This document shows, one piece after another, positions 10,801-23,800 of a stretch of DNA of 64,000 nt. The notes under the pieces were generated by a model. That model was not told the DNA's origin. It ran no database searches and was given only the letters and a program-made list of their open reading frames with translations. Positions within the stretch are counted from its first letter, which is position 1. The number at the start of each line of letters is the position of its first letter. Source of the stretch: Notospermus geniculatus (lineage: Eukaryota > Nemertea > Pilidiophora > Heteronemertea > Lineidae); assembly GCA_002633025.1 (NCBI GenBank), contig NMRB01000141.1, positions 189,700-253,699 on the forward strand, given 5' to 3'. The translations under genes were made by a program, and so were the position numbers.

Positions 10801-13800
10801 GGATCAACTGAATAGACAAGAAGAATAACCGTCGTTTTACTTTGATTCAGGATCAAAATAGAAGAACCTACGTCAGGAGAACACCACTCTATTACGAAGA
10901 GTAGAGTTCAGGGGCCGGTTGCACAAAAGTTTAAAAGACATCCCTATTTATTCTGACCGCTGAACTGAGGACACCGCTCCAATACGGACAGCATATCAGG
11001 CAGACCCAAAGTGTCCTCAACAGAGAGGTTCCCCTATAATTCATCAGTCAGAAAGCTTGGATCAGGGCCTCTTCCCAAGGATTGGCTACATGTAGTTATA
11101 AATAGACATAATCTGATTGGTCAGGCACTTCTCCAAAGGATTGGCATGTTCTAATGAAACCTATCTTTAAGGACAATCTCAAGTCAAGCTGCACACTGAC
11201 AGTTCTCTTATTGTCATCGCTATTATGGTCCATTATCATTTCATAATATTGATTTCATTGACGTCAGAGCGACATCTGACTGGACCGATAAAATCATGTT
11301 TACGCCCTTAGACAAAAGTGTCAGTGTTACCGAGATTACAGATTTTGTAGGATTGTATTCTGTTCAAGTCTGGTTTGAGAGGTATTTCCCGATGGAGTTC
11401 ATCCCGAGATGTTTGTTTGTGCTGAGAGCTGTGAACTCCAACCTGGCTTATTATTGTTTCTTTAGATGAATTTGGCGATTTGTACCTACAGGGTGCCTAA
11501 GCTTGTGGAGCACAAAATTTAAGACCTTTTTAAGACTTTTTAAGACCAAGTATCGGCAAAATTTAAGACCTATTTTCTTTTAAATGAAGCACCCGAACGG
11601 ATCCCTGGCAGGGTTTCCACCAGAAAAAAATGATGATAGGGATCAATGTGGCCAAGATTAGAAGGTGGGTACTTGGGCGGGGTGTCTGGGGGCCCTCCCC
11701 CAGAAAAATGTTGATTTTAGATTAGACACACGGAGATCAATTTTCCGGTATTTCCTGCCAATTTTTTTACAATTGCCTTGATATGAAATTTTAAGACCTT
11801 CCCAAGGCCCTGAAAATGAAAGTGCCAAACTTAAAGACTTTTTACGCACCCTGTACCTATGTAGGAGGAAACCAACGCTGTTAAAGAAAGTGATGCTCTC
11901 TATTCCATGGGTAACGGGACAGACCTGGAACCTCAGAGGTGACAGGTGCTAGAATTTCCCACTGCACCACTCTGACAGGCCATGCTGGTTATCGCAGGAT
12001 CTCAGGGCCTGCACCACCAGGTCAATGCCCAAGACCAGTGGCATGGGGAACGAGTGAGAGTACTAGTGACCCTGACGACCTCGGAACGGGCAGAGGTTTA
12101 TGACTCTTTCTGAATCTAATGACTTTATGGTCATTACACGGAACTGATTTTAACATACGGAGAACATCTGCAACAGCTGGGCAAGATTTCGTGCACATGA
12201 TCACGATAAAATCACATATTGCATCAAAAATGTAACAGATTGCAAGTTTTTCTAACTATTCTGGTCATATCTACCACACCATAATTGCATGGCATTCAAA
12301 TCCATTACGTTGACAAAGGCATTCCCATTGCGCTAGTGATTTTATTGATCGAAGTATGTACATGACGATACATCAAGCACCAGTTCCACCATCTGTCACC
12401 GAAACCACCATATGAATGATGTGATTTTCAGTAACAACCTGCTGATGTTCACGATGTGCCCTGACGGAGAGAAAACTCAATGAAACGTTAAGGGATGATG
12501 ATTTTAGGAAGAGAACATCTTGCAATGGGGAACTTTGGGTCACCTGGGTCATCTGCAGGTATCTATTAACCCCTTAACTGGGTAGGGTGTTATATTACTT
12601 CATTACAAAATCTGGGGAATCCTCGAAAACACCCGAGGATCGTAGCTTGCGTAGGGCGTACCTAATAGTATGCCTTGCAAGGAAATAGTGCGTAGGAAGT
12701 TATATCACGTCTTGAACCTTGTGCGTTGTCATGTGCTTTTTTGGGCAATTTGTTTAAGAAAGAAAAATTAGAACTCAAAAAAATTACACGGTAAGGGGTT
12801 AAAACCACTCAAGTTACAGCCCCATATCAAATGAAGCATACCTCTCTTCCAAGTAAAGATGTACTGTTTTCATAGATGGCGATGATTGTTATCTTATCAG
12901 GATCAAGCCCTCTTTCTTTGACGTCCTCTTGGGGAGGTTTTGCTTTGCTGAAACACAGTGAAAATCATAAAGTGAAAAATTTAAGTGAAAACATGGGGGG
13001 GGGGGGCTAAGTTAAGTGCTGAAACATAAGTGAAGTGAAAAATGTAAGTGAAAAGCACAAGTTAAGTTCTGAAACATAAGTGAAAGAACACAAGTTAGGC
13101 CATAGGGCAGTCAGGCAGTAATTACCAGTTCAATTTTTCCCTTTGACGCAAAATGTCCGAGTTCCACTACCGGTATAATCAAAATCAAATCAAGTGAGTG
13201 AAACCCTGAATGAGCTGCTCCTCGAGTTCACCAGAAAGATTTCTGGAGAGACTGGGGTAATGGGGAGAGATTTGAGACTGTTAACACAGGAAAGTGCTAA
13301 AATCCTGAGGCTGGAGAAAATTACATGTACAGCACCCTTTAGTATGTTTCCCAGTTAGATTCTCAAAAGCCCACCACTCTAAACAGATGTTCGACAAACA
13401 TTTACCCGCATAACTTCTACAACGACAGGAGGTATTGGTTACATCCTCATTGGAGATCAATTCAGTTACATTGTATCATTTATTAGCTGACAAACCTCTC
13501 GTGATTGTTACAATATTTACGGCTCACTGCTGGACACAAGTCAATTAACTCACTGACGATCATCTGCCTCAGTCTGAGCCGACAGCGGCGAATGTGTGCG
13601 AGGATTATATCACTGCAATCGACATTTGTGCAGAGACCACATGAACGACTGCCCATAGTTTTCTACGGCTGAGTTGCCCATAGAGAGCCAATTCACATGA
13701 GAAAACTCTCAAAAGGAGAGGTGCCTTTTAAACAAGGCTTGATATCCACAAAGCTCTGGCTGACATGGCTGACAGCTACAATTGTTGTAGGCCAGGTGTA

Positions 13801-16800
13801 GAGAAAGTGGCTTTTTATATTGAACAGCAACAAGCCAATATCATGATTGTCTAGGAGGACTATAGGCATCAAAATACGCTCATCAAATTTGATCAATACT
13901 CGGCTGGAGACACAATGGTTAGAACAAAACACAATCCAATGATTTGATATTGAATTGGAAAAGGTAGAATGGGAATGTTCACAACTGCTGATGACACACC
14001 CTGGCCTTAGGTCACTGAGCGATACTCAAAGCGCAATTAAGAGAATTTTTCGCCGTCTACGCCAGAAGCCAGAAATGATACCGGCTGTGTGACGATCTTG
14101 CTATACTTAAGTTGCTATTGACACACTGACAGTGTAACCTCCCTGTCAAAACTTTGGCTGTTTGACAGCACCCCCTGTCTTTCATACCATTGAGAAAAGG
14201 AGTTCTAAATGGCCCTTTTCACGAATGATCACCGTTTGATTCATAAAATGGCTAACAATTCATGATCCCATCAAGTTCCGACCCCTGAGTCCACACAGCA
14301 GACGAACATATGTGCTCCAACTTGCTTTGAAAATAATCGGGCCTTTTTTTAGCGATTACGTCAAAAACATCTGTCGTTGAGACATAAAATTTGACTGATG
14401 TTTGTGTGAACAGTCGGCAAGTGATTTTATCGCATTTTAACAGCATTTGTTTTGCCAACAAAACGAGCTGTTGCCGTAGTTTATTGAAAATATTCCCATA
14501 AATATTACAATTAAAAAATACCCTATTGCTGTCTCTGTAGCTTATCTATTTTTCTCATGTAATTTCCCTCTACTTTCATGATGAGGGTTACTGGAAATAG
14601 CCAATTTTATCATTTACAAAATGGACAGAAAGACAGGAAATCGATTTATGTTGGCTTAAAGACATAAAGACCTTTCAGTTACAGTGGAACCTCTCTTAGC
14701 GGACACCTCTCCAGGAGGACACCTCTCTATTAAGGACACCAAAGTTCTGTCCCGAACTGGTCGTTACTGTTCATTTTGACCTCTGTAATCAGGACACCTC
14801 TCTATTAAGGACATTAAAGTTCTGTCCCGAACTGGTCATTTCTATTCATTTTGACCTCTGTAATCAGGACACCTCTCTATTAAGGACATTAAAGTTCTGT
14901 CCCGAACTGGTCGTTTCTGTTCATTTTGACCTCTGTAATCAGGACACTTGTCAATTCTGTCCCGAACTGGTCGTTTCTATTCATTTTGACCTCTGTAATC
15001 AGGACACCTCTCTATTAAGGACACTATCGGTCAGTCCCAAAGGTGTCCTTAATAGAGAGGTTCCACTGTATATGGTGTCTGGGCCGTAGAATGTCTATAC
15101 TAGCGAATTTGACATGTGACCAAAACAGAACATGATGTGAAGCACGTTCAGTCGAACCCCTGTGCTAAGGACACCCTGTGGCCAACAAATCCTGTCCTTA
15201 ATTGAGAGGTGTCCTGATCACAGAGATCAAAATGAAAAGAAATGACTGATATGAGTCTGAACTTTCGGTCTTTAACAAGAGAGGTGTCCTCCTGGTAGAG
15301 GGCGCCACTAAGGGAGGTTCCACAGCATACATGGATGGGAGCACGATTCCTGACTATTAACGAGAACTGATTATCACTGACGATCAAATAACAATCGGAT
15401 GGCCATTTTTAACATCCCAGTCAGAGACCAATAATTCCTGAGGCAAACAACTACATTATCATACATTAAAGTGGTTGATAAATGAGATCATGTTCAAACA
15501 GCCATACTTCAAATAATCTTTGTCAATATGACTACGAGACTGAGAGGATTTTAGAGAGGAATCGTGGGATGAATGCTATAGGTGATTCTTGAATTCGCAG
15601 ATCTGTGCACTTCTGTCAAAATCACAATCCGAACCTCGATCTGAAACCGGCTGACGTGACGCCATCCATGATTCAGCAATGGCCGAGTCTGACGCAACGT
15701 CTTCGACGTCACTGTCGTGGGGTTGCCTGCGTCATGTCATTCACTTTCAAACCAAGGTTGTGGTTGAGATTTCGGCAGAAGTGCGCAGATCTTTGTCGTT
15801 TACGTCAATTTGAGGGAACGGTCTATTACTTCCCCATGAGGAATAGGCCTCCCTATTTCATATCGTTGCAACCCCTTTGAAAAAAAGACAAACTGCCAAC
15901 CACTTCTTCATTCTTCAGAAATTTCCATGAAGAATACTGGAATCCAACCATCAGGCATTTCCCAAAGGCTAGGCCTATAAACCATTCAACTGGGCGGGCC
16001 GCTGGAAGTGTAATCGAGATGTCATAGTCAATGATGATCTATCTAGGCATCCGCGCACAACACATGCCAAATTAAAGCATGGTGTAAAAAGAATACCAAC
16101 AGCTGTGAATCAGACAGGACTTCATCACAGCCCCAGACACCATCAGAAAATTAAAGTATCAGTCTATCTATATGATAAGTGCGTCAGATCTGTATGGTAG
16201 AGTTTCCAGGTCATCTTCTTGTATTGATGTACGTCGGACAAGGCATGATGCAAGAGAGCGAGAACACATCAAAAAAATTTTGATTGCCCTGCTGCAGGCT
16301 AGAAATAGCAGTACCAGTTTCTAGTTTCTGTCACCTGCACTATGAAAGAACTGAAGACTCACCTGTAAGGGGCGAGGCGTTTAGGGTCAAATTTTTTTGA
16401 CTTCCAATCTGACCCAGCATTTTCTAAACTCTCCATCATGAACTGTTTCAGCTTCTCCAGGCCCCGGCCGTGGTCATCATATACTTTTCCAATAAGACTG
16501 TTACTGGTTTTGTTGACCTTTGGTTTTGGTAAGAAAAACTGGAACAAAGATGGTAGGCCTAGATAGTAGAGTGCTTGATAAAGAAATGGACACAGGTTCA
16601 AGAGCTTACTTTTGCCTGATTAGATGGCTGGATTTATTCTCTTCTCATCCTTGCAGAAAAGAATGAAATATTAAACAATGGGAGACACAAGTATTATTGG
16701 GGAGAGGTTGAACTTACTTTCATTGTGGGATACCCCTCTATGCCTTGCTGCCGACAGGTTGGCATGTTCTGTTTGGTGGAGCAGTCTATAGCAGCAATCT

Positions 16801-17794
16801 TCACCGCTGTCGTCCAGCCTACGAAGAAACTGATGGTCACGGATGGAGTACATGAAGTCCATGTCTAGGGTCTACATGTAACACGAGGCCTAGGCCTAAG
16901 GCCAACATCCGCAAAAGGGTCGACATATCTTGGGTGTTAGGCCTATGGACAGATGGCACAACACAACAAAAACAGAGACATGGGCGTACCTTGGACCCTT
17001 ATGATGACTTTTTGAGCCTACCGGTAGAATTTCGAGCCTAGGCCTAGGCCGCCTATCTGCCACTGGAGATCAGGGCTGGGTTGCACAAAACTCATGTTAG
17101 CACAACTTGGTGTTACACTGTTAGCGCTAACTTTATGTTAGGCCTACATGACGTAAAACGGCGGGGGGAACAACAATGGATTTTTACATCATTTAACATA
17201 AAGTTAGCGCTAACACCAAGTTAGCAGGTTAGCGCTATCGTGAGTTTTGTACAACCGAACCGGCCCCAGAGTGAAAGTTCCATGAACTCAGCATCATCAT
17301 CATCAGCCCAGCTGCTGAGAACGAGACCACAATTCTAGGTAGGCCTAGGCCTAGGCCTAGTAGGTCCTCAATAAATCTATACCGGTACATGTAGGCCTAC
17401 CTGGGCCTACTACAACCAAGTAGCCTGAAAACTTCTACAAATAATCAGCATGTATTGTAAAGCCACTCAAAACACACAAAGTCAAATGTTCAAAGATTTC
17501 TATTTAAACAGACAAGATATAATCAATAAAGTGATATCCACCTTTTGTATCCGCAGCCAGCAGTTGCCATTGTGGTGCGAACTTGATGCAGTGCCCACAC
17601 CATGATGAATAAAATTCGACAAAATAAGCACTCTTCGATGCTTCTAAAACTTTAGTAAAGTTCTTGGCGTCCAAGATGAAGACATCAGTAGGCTGTTTGT
17701 ACAATCCTTCGATTTTTGAACACCGGGAAAGCTCATAAAAAGTACCAAATAGGAGGATGAAAACCCAAACGGGCTTCCACTTTTTGATTTTCAT
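7837..17794 (-). CDS. QSOX: quiescin sulfhydryl oxidase (QSOX), complete, 10 exons
   Basis: Flavin-linked secretory-pathway enzyme that oxidises protein thiols to disulfides and passes electrons to oxygen. Exons in coding order: 17542-17794, 16718-16818, 16363-16538, 12842-12947, 10665-10807, 10398-10571, 9953-10088, 9552-9671, 8909-9053, 7837-8597. All phases agree and give 704 aa. Seen: signal peptide (residues 1-25), thioredoxin domain with WCGHC at 65-69, helix-rich middle domain, and an Erv/ALR domain with [13 protein letters not shown], the redox pair CKEC at 478-481 and a CPRC motif. A hydrophobic segment near residue 670-692 anchors the membrane, as in long QSOX forms. The tail beyond it is short and ends RCKNCQV. 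The second thioredoxin-like domain lacks a CxxC, as in animal QSOX generally. Introns carry several MITEs. The start is the first ATG of the signal-peptide frame. Confidence 0.96.
9218..9441. mobile_element. ATAGAGGCTTTGCA-ended MITE, copy 1
   Basis: ATAGAGGCTTTGCAAT at the left and TTGCAAAGCCTCTAT at the right. The inner sequence contains repeated GACGTCA motifs. A related, inverted copy is at 63781-63989. It lies in QSOX intron 8. Confidence 0.85.
9818..9895 (-). mobile_element. tRNA-like SINE head
   Basis: On the minus strand a TGGTGTAGTGGTTGAGGG A-box-like stretch is followed about 30 nt later by the B-box-like GGTTCAACTCC. The acceptor and T-stem pairings are imperfect, so this looks like a tRNA-derived SINE or tRNA pseudogene rather than a working tRNA. 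Confidence 0.5.
10136..10297. mobile_element. inverted-repeat element (AGATCTGCGCACTTC family), copy 1
   Basis: Shares CATTGCTGAATCATGG and GTTGAGATTTCGGC(G/A)GAAG with copies at 15597-15793, 49538-49730 and 57549-57690. One end is GAAGTGCGCAGATCT; the other is truncated. It lies in QSOX intron 6. Confidence 0.8.
11489..11853. mobile_element. CAGGGTGC-ended element, probably with a nested insertion
   Basis: CAGGGTGCCTAA at the left and TTACGCACCCTG at the right, each next to TTTAAGACCTTT-like motifs. The middle (about 11608-11760) contains a CCACCAGAAAAAAATGATG segment that looks like a separate insertion. Confidence 0.65.
11923..12000 (-). mobile_element. tRNA-derived SINE head
   Basis: Minus-strand TGTCAGAGTGGTGCAGTGGG (A-box-like) and CACCTCTGAGGTTCCAGG match the start of the 63603-63700 element, which has GGTCAGAGTGGTGCA and CACCTCTGAGGTTGCGGG. 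They are two copies of one SINE family. Confidence 0.55.
12566..12802. mobile_element. TTAA-flanked MITE, copy 2 (inverted)
   Basis: TTAACCCCTTAACTGGGTA at the left and GGTAAGGGGTTAA at the right, related in inverse orientation to 6007-6256. It ends 40 bp from QSOX exon 4. Confidence 0.75.
14680..15070. mobile_element. ACAGTGGAACCTCT element with internal tandem units
   Basis: TACAGTGGAACCTCTCTTAG at the left is mirrored by GAGAGGTTCCACTGTA at the right, with TA at each edge. The inside holds four to five units of about 95 bp containing CTATTAAGGACA and TCTGTCCCGAACTGGTC. TA duplication with CAGT ends is usual for pogo/Tigger-type elements (family knowledge; assignment is inference). Confidence 0.8.
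15149..15324. mobile_element. related ACAGTGGAACC-type element, diverged
   Basis: Starts CAGTCGAACCCCTGTGCTAA and ends AGGGAGGTTCCACAG, with TTAATTGAGAGGTGTCCTGA inside, the same motifs as 14680-15070 and 19861-20042. Confidence 0.7.
15597..15793. mobile_element. AGATCTGCGCACTTC-family element, copy 2
   Basis: CGCAGATCTGTGCACTTCTG at the left pairs with CAGAAGTGCGCAGATCT at the right. It shares the GATTCAGCAATGGCCGAGTC block with the other copies. It lies in QSOX intron 3. Confidence 0.82.
17071..17268. mobile_element. CAGGGC...GGTTGCACAAAACTCA MITE, copy 2
   Basis: CAGGGCTGGGTTGCACAAAA at the left, GAGTTTTGTACAACCGAACC at the right. It has inner AGCGCTAAC palindromes and a GGCGGGGGGAAC insertion in the loop. 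It lies in QSOX intron 1. Confidence 0.88.
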
Positions 17795-17919
17795 GTTTAT
17801 GTGTCATCCTCACTTTCCACCTCCAGCAACTGAAGAGTCGGATATTTAGTTTCTTCTTTTTAGTTTAGATGGCGACACCGTACGGCGCCGTTTGGGTGCA
17901 ACAGCACGTATGCACCGTA

Positions 17920-18330
17920 ATGCGGGTGATCCACTGACTTGACGACTAGTTTACGATCAGTTGGCGACCTGTTCACGACGGCAGTCGTAAACAAGTCGTC
18001 AACTCGTCGTAAACTAGTCGCAAACTGATCGTAAAGAAATGACGTAACGTTGAAGCTGATCCACCAAAAAAATACGTCTGCTACAGAGCAAACTTTACGA
18101 CGAGTTGACGACTAGTTTGCGACCAAATCAAACATGTTTGATCTCGTCGTAAACTCGTCGCAAACTAGTCGTCAACAAATTTCAGTCGTGAACGAGTCGC
18201 AAACTCGTCGTGAACGAATCGTGAACGCTGATCCACCTGCCACGATTTTTCGTCGTCAACTAGTCGCAAACCCGTCGTGAACAAGTCGCCAACTGATCGT
18301 AAACTCGTAAAGTCGGTGGATCACCCGCAT
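17920..18330. mobile_element. inverted-repeat element filled with a degenerate GTCGTAAACTAGTCG motif
   Basis: The ends are ATGCGGGTGATCCACTGACT and, reverse-complemented from the right, ATGCGGGTGATCCACCGACT. The whole interior consists of 10- to 12-nt variants such as TCGTAAACTAGTCGCAAACT and GTCGTGAACAAGTCG. It lies between the QSOX and RPS18 genes. No coding potential. Confidence 0.8.
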
Positions 18331-18728
18331 AAGTTTGGAGAGTTTGTCCGGGGTGCACAACCCACCAACCTGTCTGAGGCTGGTTCCCTGAACTGTCTCC
18401 AGCAAGACAATGAGACATGGGCCCATATTCTAGAAGCCGCCTTATCTCTATTGCCCTGCAAACCAGCTAAAGGTAAACCTTGGAGGGAAGTTTCCAGAAT
18501 ATGGCCCTATGGTCACAACCCGAGATTTCTCAGTCTAGACTCGGCGATTCAGAATGGGCACAGTTGACGAAGGTATAATGTCCATGATCATCAGTGGGCA
18601 TGGTGATTCACCCACCTAGATGGGAAAATTCATCGAAATGATAGCATTCTTAATTGAGGAACAAAACAAACTGAGTAGATTTCTTAATTTTTTTTCATCT
18701 TCATTTTTATACACAATATTATTACACT
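18331..18728. other. RPS18 3' flank
   Basis: Contains the RPS18 3' untranslated region on the minus strand. I saw no canonical AATAAA close to the stop codon and no other gene. Confidence 0.5.
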
Positions 18729-20816
<2,088 letters not shown>

Positions 20817-20874
20817 GGTGGCGACCTAACAGGAAAAGGAAGTGCCAAGTGCGCAGGCGCAGTGAAACGTAAAC
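20817..20874. promoter_or_regulatory. shared RPS18/VPS52 bidirectional promoter
   Basis: Only 58 bp separate the two divergent start codons. The interval holds TGCGCAGGCGCA (20849-20860), an NRF-1-like palindrome, and on the RPS18 side the pyrimidine tract CTTCCTTTTCC typical of ribosomal-protein initiators. Both 5' untranslated regions must lie within or across this interval. Human RPS18 and VPS52 are also arranged head to head (recalled knowledge). Confidence 0.85.
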
Positions 20875-23800
20875 ATGGCCACAGTCGTGGAAGACAGGCA
20901 GCCACAAAATCAGACGGAATCGGTGAATTTCGCCTTTTCCCCTCTTTAGATTTTAAAACACATGACATCAGAATATTTCCTAAAGATTAAATAACTATGG
21001 TGTCATGAAATTATAGTGAAAAACTGTACGAAGGCTCTTATAACAGTGTTTGAAAAAGTGACATGTTGAGGGGTGTGTGTCACACACTGTCACTGCACTG
21101 TCTGTGTCTGTGAACTGCATGAACAGTGTACTCTGCATACATGCATGAGTGCACAGTACAGTAGACAGTAGGCCTGGATATAGGTCCAATGTGTGGGGTG
21201 TGCGTGTATATTACATGGGCCTACACATTACTAGCTAGCTCTCATCCACACCTTGATTGAATATGGTTCATCCGGTATCAGAGGTCGTTTTGTGTGGCCT
21301 TTTCGATTTCGTTACAGTCAGAGGAGACAGTTCGTTGACGTTACATTGTTTGCTCATTTCGTTACAAAATACAAGTGTTTGGTCGTTTCGCTACCGAATT
21401 TATTGTGGCGAATATTGATATTGCCTTCTCAGTGTTTTCCCTGATTAAAAAACACGTGACGGCCCGTCACGTTTAGAATGCAAACGTCTGTGCCTGCGCC
21501 ACGTTAAAAAATCTACGTAGTGGAACCGCCACGCTTAAAATATCCACCGTCACGCAAAAAAAATCGGCCGACACGCATTCTGAGCACTCCCAACGCTTGT
21601 TTTCATACGGACGCAACAGAGGAAGATGGTTGTTACACACCCCTTTCAACAACGATAATGGATCGGTCCAATTATACTACCTTCACCACCCGTCTAGCAT
21701 TATCTAGTTCATAAACTTGCCAACGAGATTTCATAGATGGCGCTCGGCTCATTGCGCGCGCTTCGGTCCGTCAAGAAAGTTAGTACTGCGTTGCGTTTTC
21801 GGGCACGGAAATGGCGTCTTGCAGTGTTCTAGAATCAAAAATTTTCTACGCGAGGGGGGGNNNNNNNNNNNNNNNNNNNNNNNNNNNNNNNNNNNNNNNN
21901 NNNNNNNNNNNNNNNNNNNNNNNNNNNNNNNNNNNNNNNNNNNNNNNNNNNNNNNNNNNNNNNNNNNNNNNNNNNNNNNNNNNNNNNNNNNNNNNNNNNN
22001 NNNNNNNNNNNNNNNNNNNNNNNNNNNNNNNNNNNNNNNNNNNNNNNNNNNNNNNNNNNNNNNNNNNNNNNNNNNNNNNNNNNNNNNNNNNNNNNNNNNN
22101 NNNNNNNNNNNNNNNNNNNNNNNNNNNNNNNNNNNNNNNNNNNNNNNNNNNNNNNNNNNNNNNNNNNNNNNNNNNNNNNNNNNNNNNNNNNNNNNNNNNN
22201 NNNNNNNNNNNNNNNNNNNNNNNNNNNNNNNNNNNNNNNNNNNNNNNNNNNNNNNNNNNNNNNNNNNNNNNNNNNNNNNNNNNNNNNNNNNNNNNNNNNN
22301 NNNNNNNNNNNNNNNNNNNNNNNNNNNNNNNNNNNNNNNNNNNNNNNNNNNNNNNNNNNNNNNNNNNNNNNNNNNNNNNNNNNNNNNNNNNNNNNNNNNN
22401 NNNNNNNNNNNNNNNNNNNNNNNNNNNNNNNNNNNNNNNNNNNNNNNNNNNNNNNNNNNNNNNNNNNNNNNNNNNNNNNNNNNNNNNNNNNNNNNNNNNN
22501 NNNNNNNNNNNNNNNNNNNNNNNNNNNNNNNNNNNNNNNNNNNNNNNNNNNNNNNNNNNNNNNNNNNNNNNNNNNNNNNNNNNNNNNNNNNNNNNNNNNN
22601 NNNNNNNNNNNNNNNNNNNNNNNNNCCCCCCCCCCACTTGCTAAACAGAGAATGGTAGACATGTGATTCTGGAAGAAATCTCGGGGCAATAAGATGGTGA
22701 CACATGCCGTTAAACATACAGGGTTTGACATTATTACAAGTAGGCTGAACATGTTCAATTCTTGCTTTCAGGCGATTTCGAAAATTCGTGAATTCCTTCT
22801 ACAGAAGATCTACCAGTTCAGAAAACCAATGACAAATTATCAGGTTCCACAAAATGCATTATTAAAATTCAGGTAAGACATTCTATCACAGTTTCAATCT
22901 CTCTATGAGTCTGACACTCTTTGATTGAAAACAGTCTCTACAGTAGTTTGTTAGTGAATCCTTCTCCCAAATCTTGTCCCCAGTTGTTCACCTATGTACC
23001 GGTACTGTAGGCGAGGTTGCTCACGAGTTGAGGACACAAGATATTGTCTTAGCAGAGGCATCTGCGTTGGGAGGTTCAGTGGTATGTTTCTTACTTACAG
23101 ATTTTTCAATGAATTCCTGATGGCGAATGAACGACACGTAGCCAAAGAGGTCCGAGATGAATACATTGAGACAATGAGTAAGATCTATTACTCATACTTC
23201 AAGGGCTACACAAGTCGACTCATGAAGCTGCAGTTTGAGGAAGTTGCAGATAAGGATGATCTGATGGGGGTTGAAGACACGGCAAAGAGAGATATCCTTT
23301 AAAAAAAGAATGATCGGTTGAGAACAGGGTGCCAAATGCGGCGTTGGCTATACTGAAGATTGTACTGAACATGAAGTTTTGGTACAGCCATCTAGATTTA
23401 ATAATGGCAGGCGCGGATCCAAGGGGGGCGCACCAGCGCACGCCCCCTTCCGGCCAACAAATCTGTAAAATTGACCGTGAAATTCTGAAATTTGGAGCAA
23501 ATCATTGAAATCACAGCAGATTTCAATGTTTCTAGCACAGTGCGCCCTCTCCTTCCCGAAATTCTGGATCCACCCGTGAATGGTAACCTATAATTTGGAA
23601 ATGATGAGGCCTGTCTTCCTTAACCATAGTACGCTTCTTCTCCAAACCTTCATTGAAGAATCGTTCAACCATTTTCACAGTTGGTAGCCGAGGTGCTGTC
23701 CTGACTACAGACTTGGAAGCTACTGTTATAGTTCCTCATGCTGCCCAAAAGGGGGAGCAAAAGGTGGGTATATTTTGCTCGAGATGTATGATTTTAGTCC

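Noticed and set aside
21717-22758. Open frames of 263-322 residues around the gap
   Set aside because: Nearly all residues are unknown because the frames cross a run of N.
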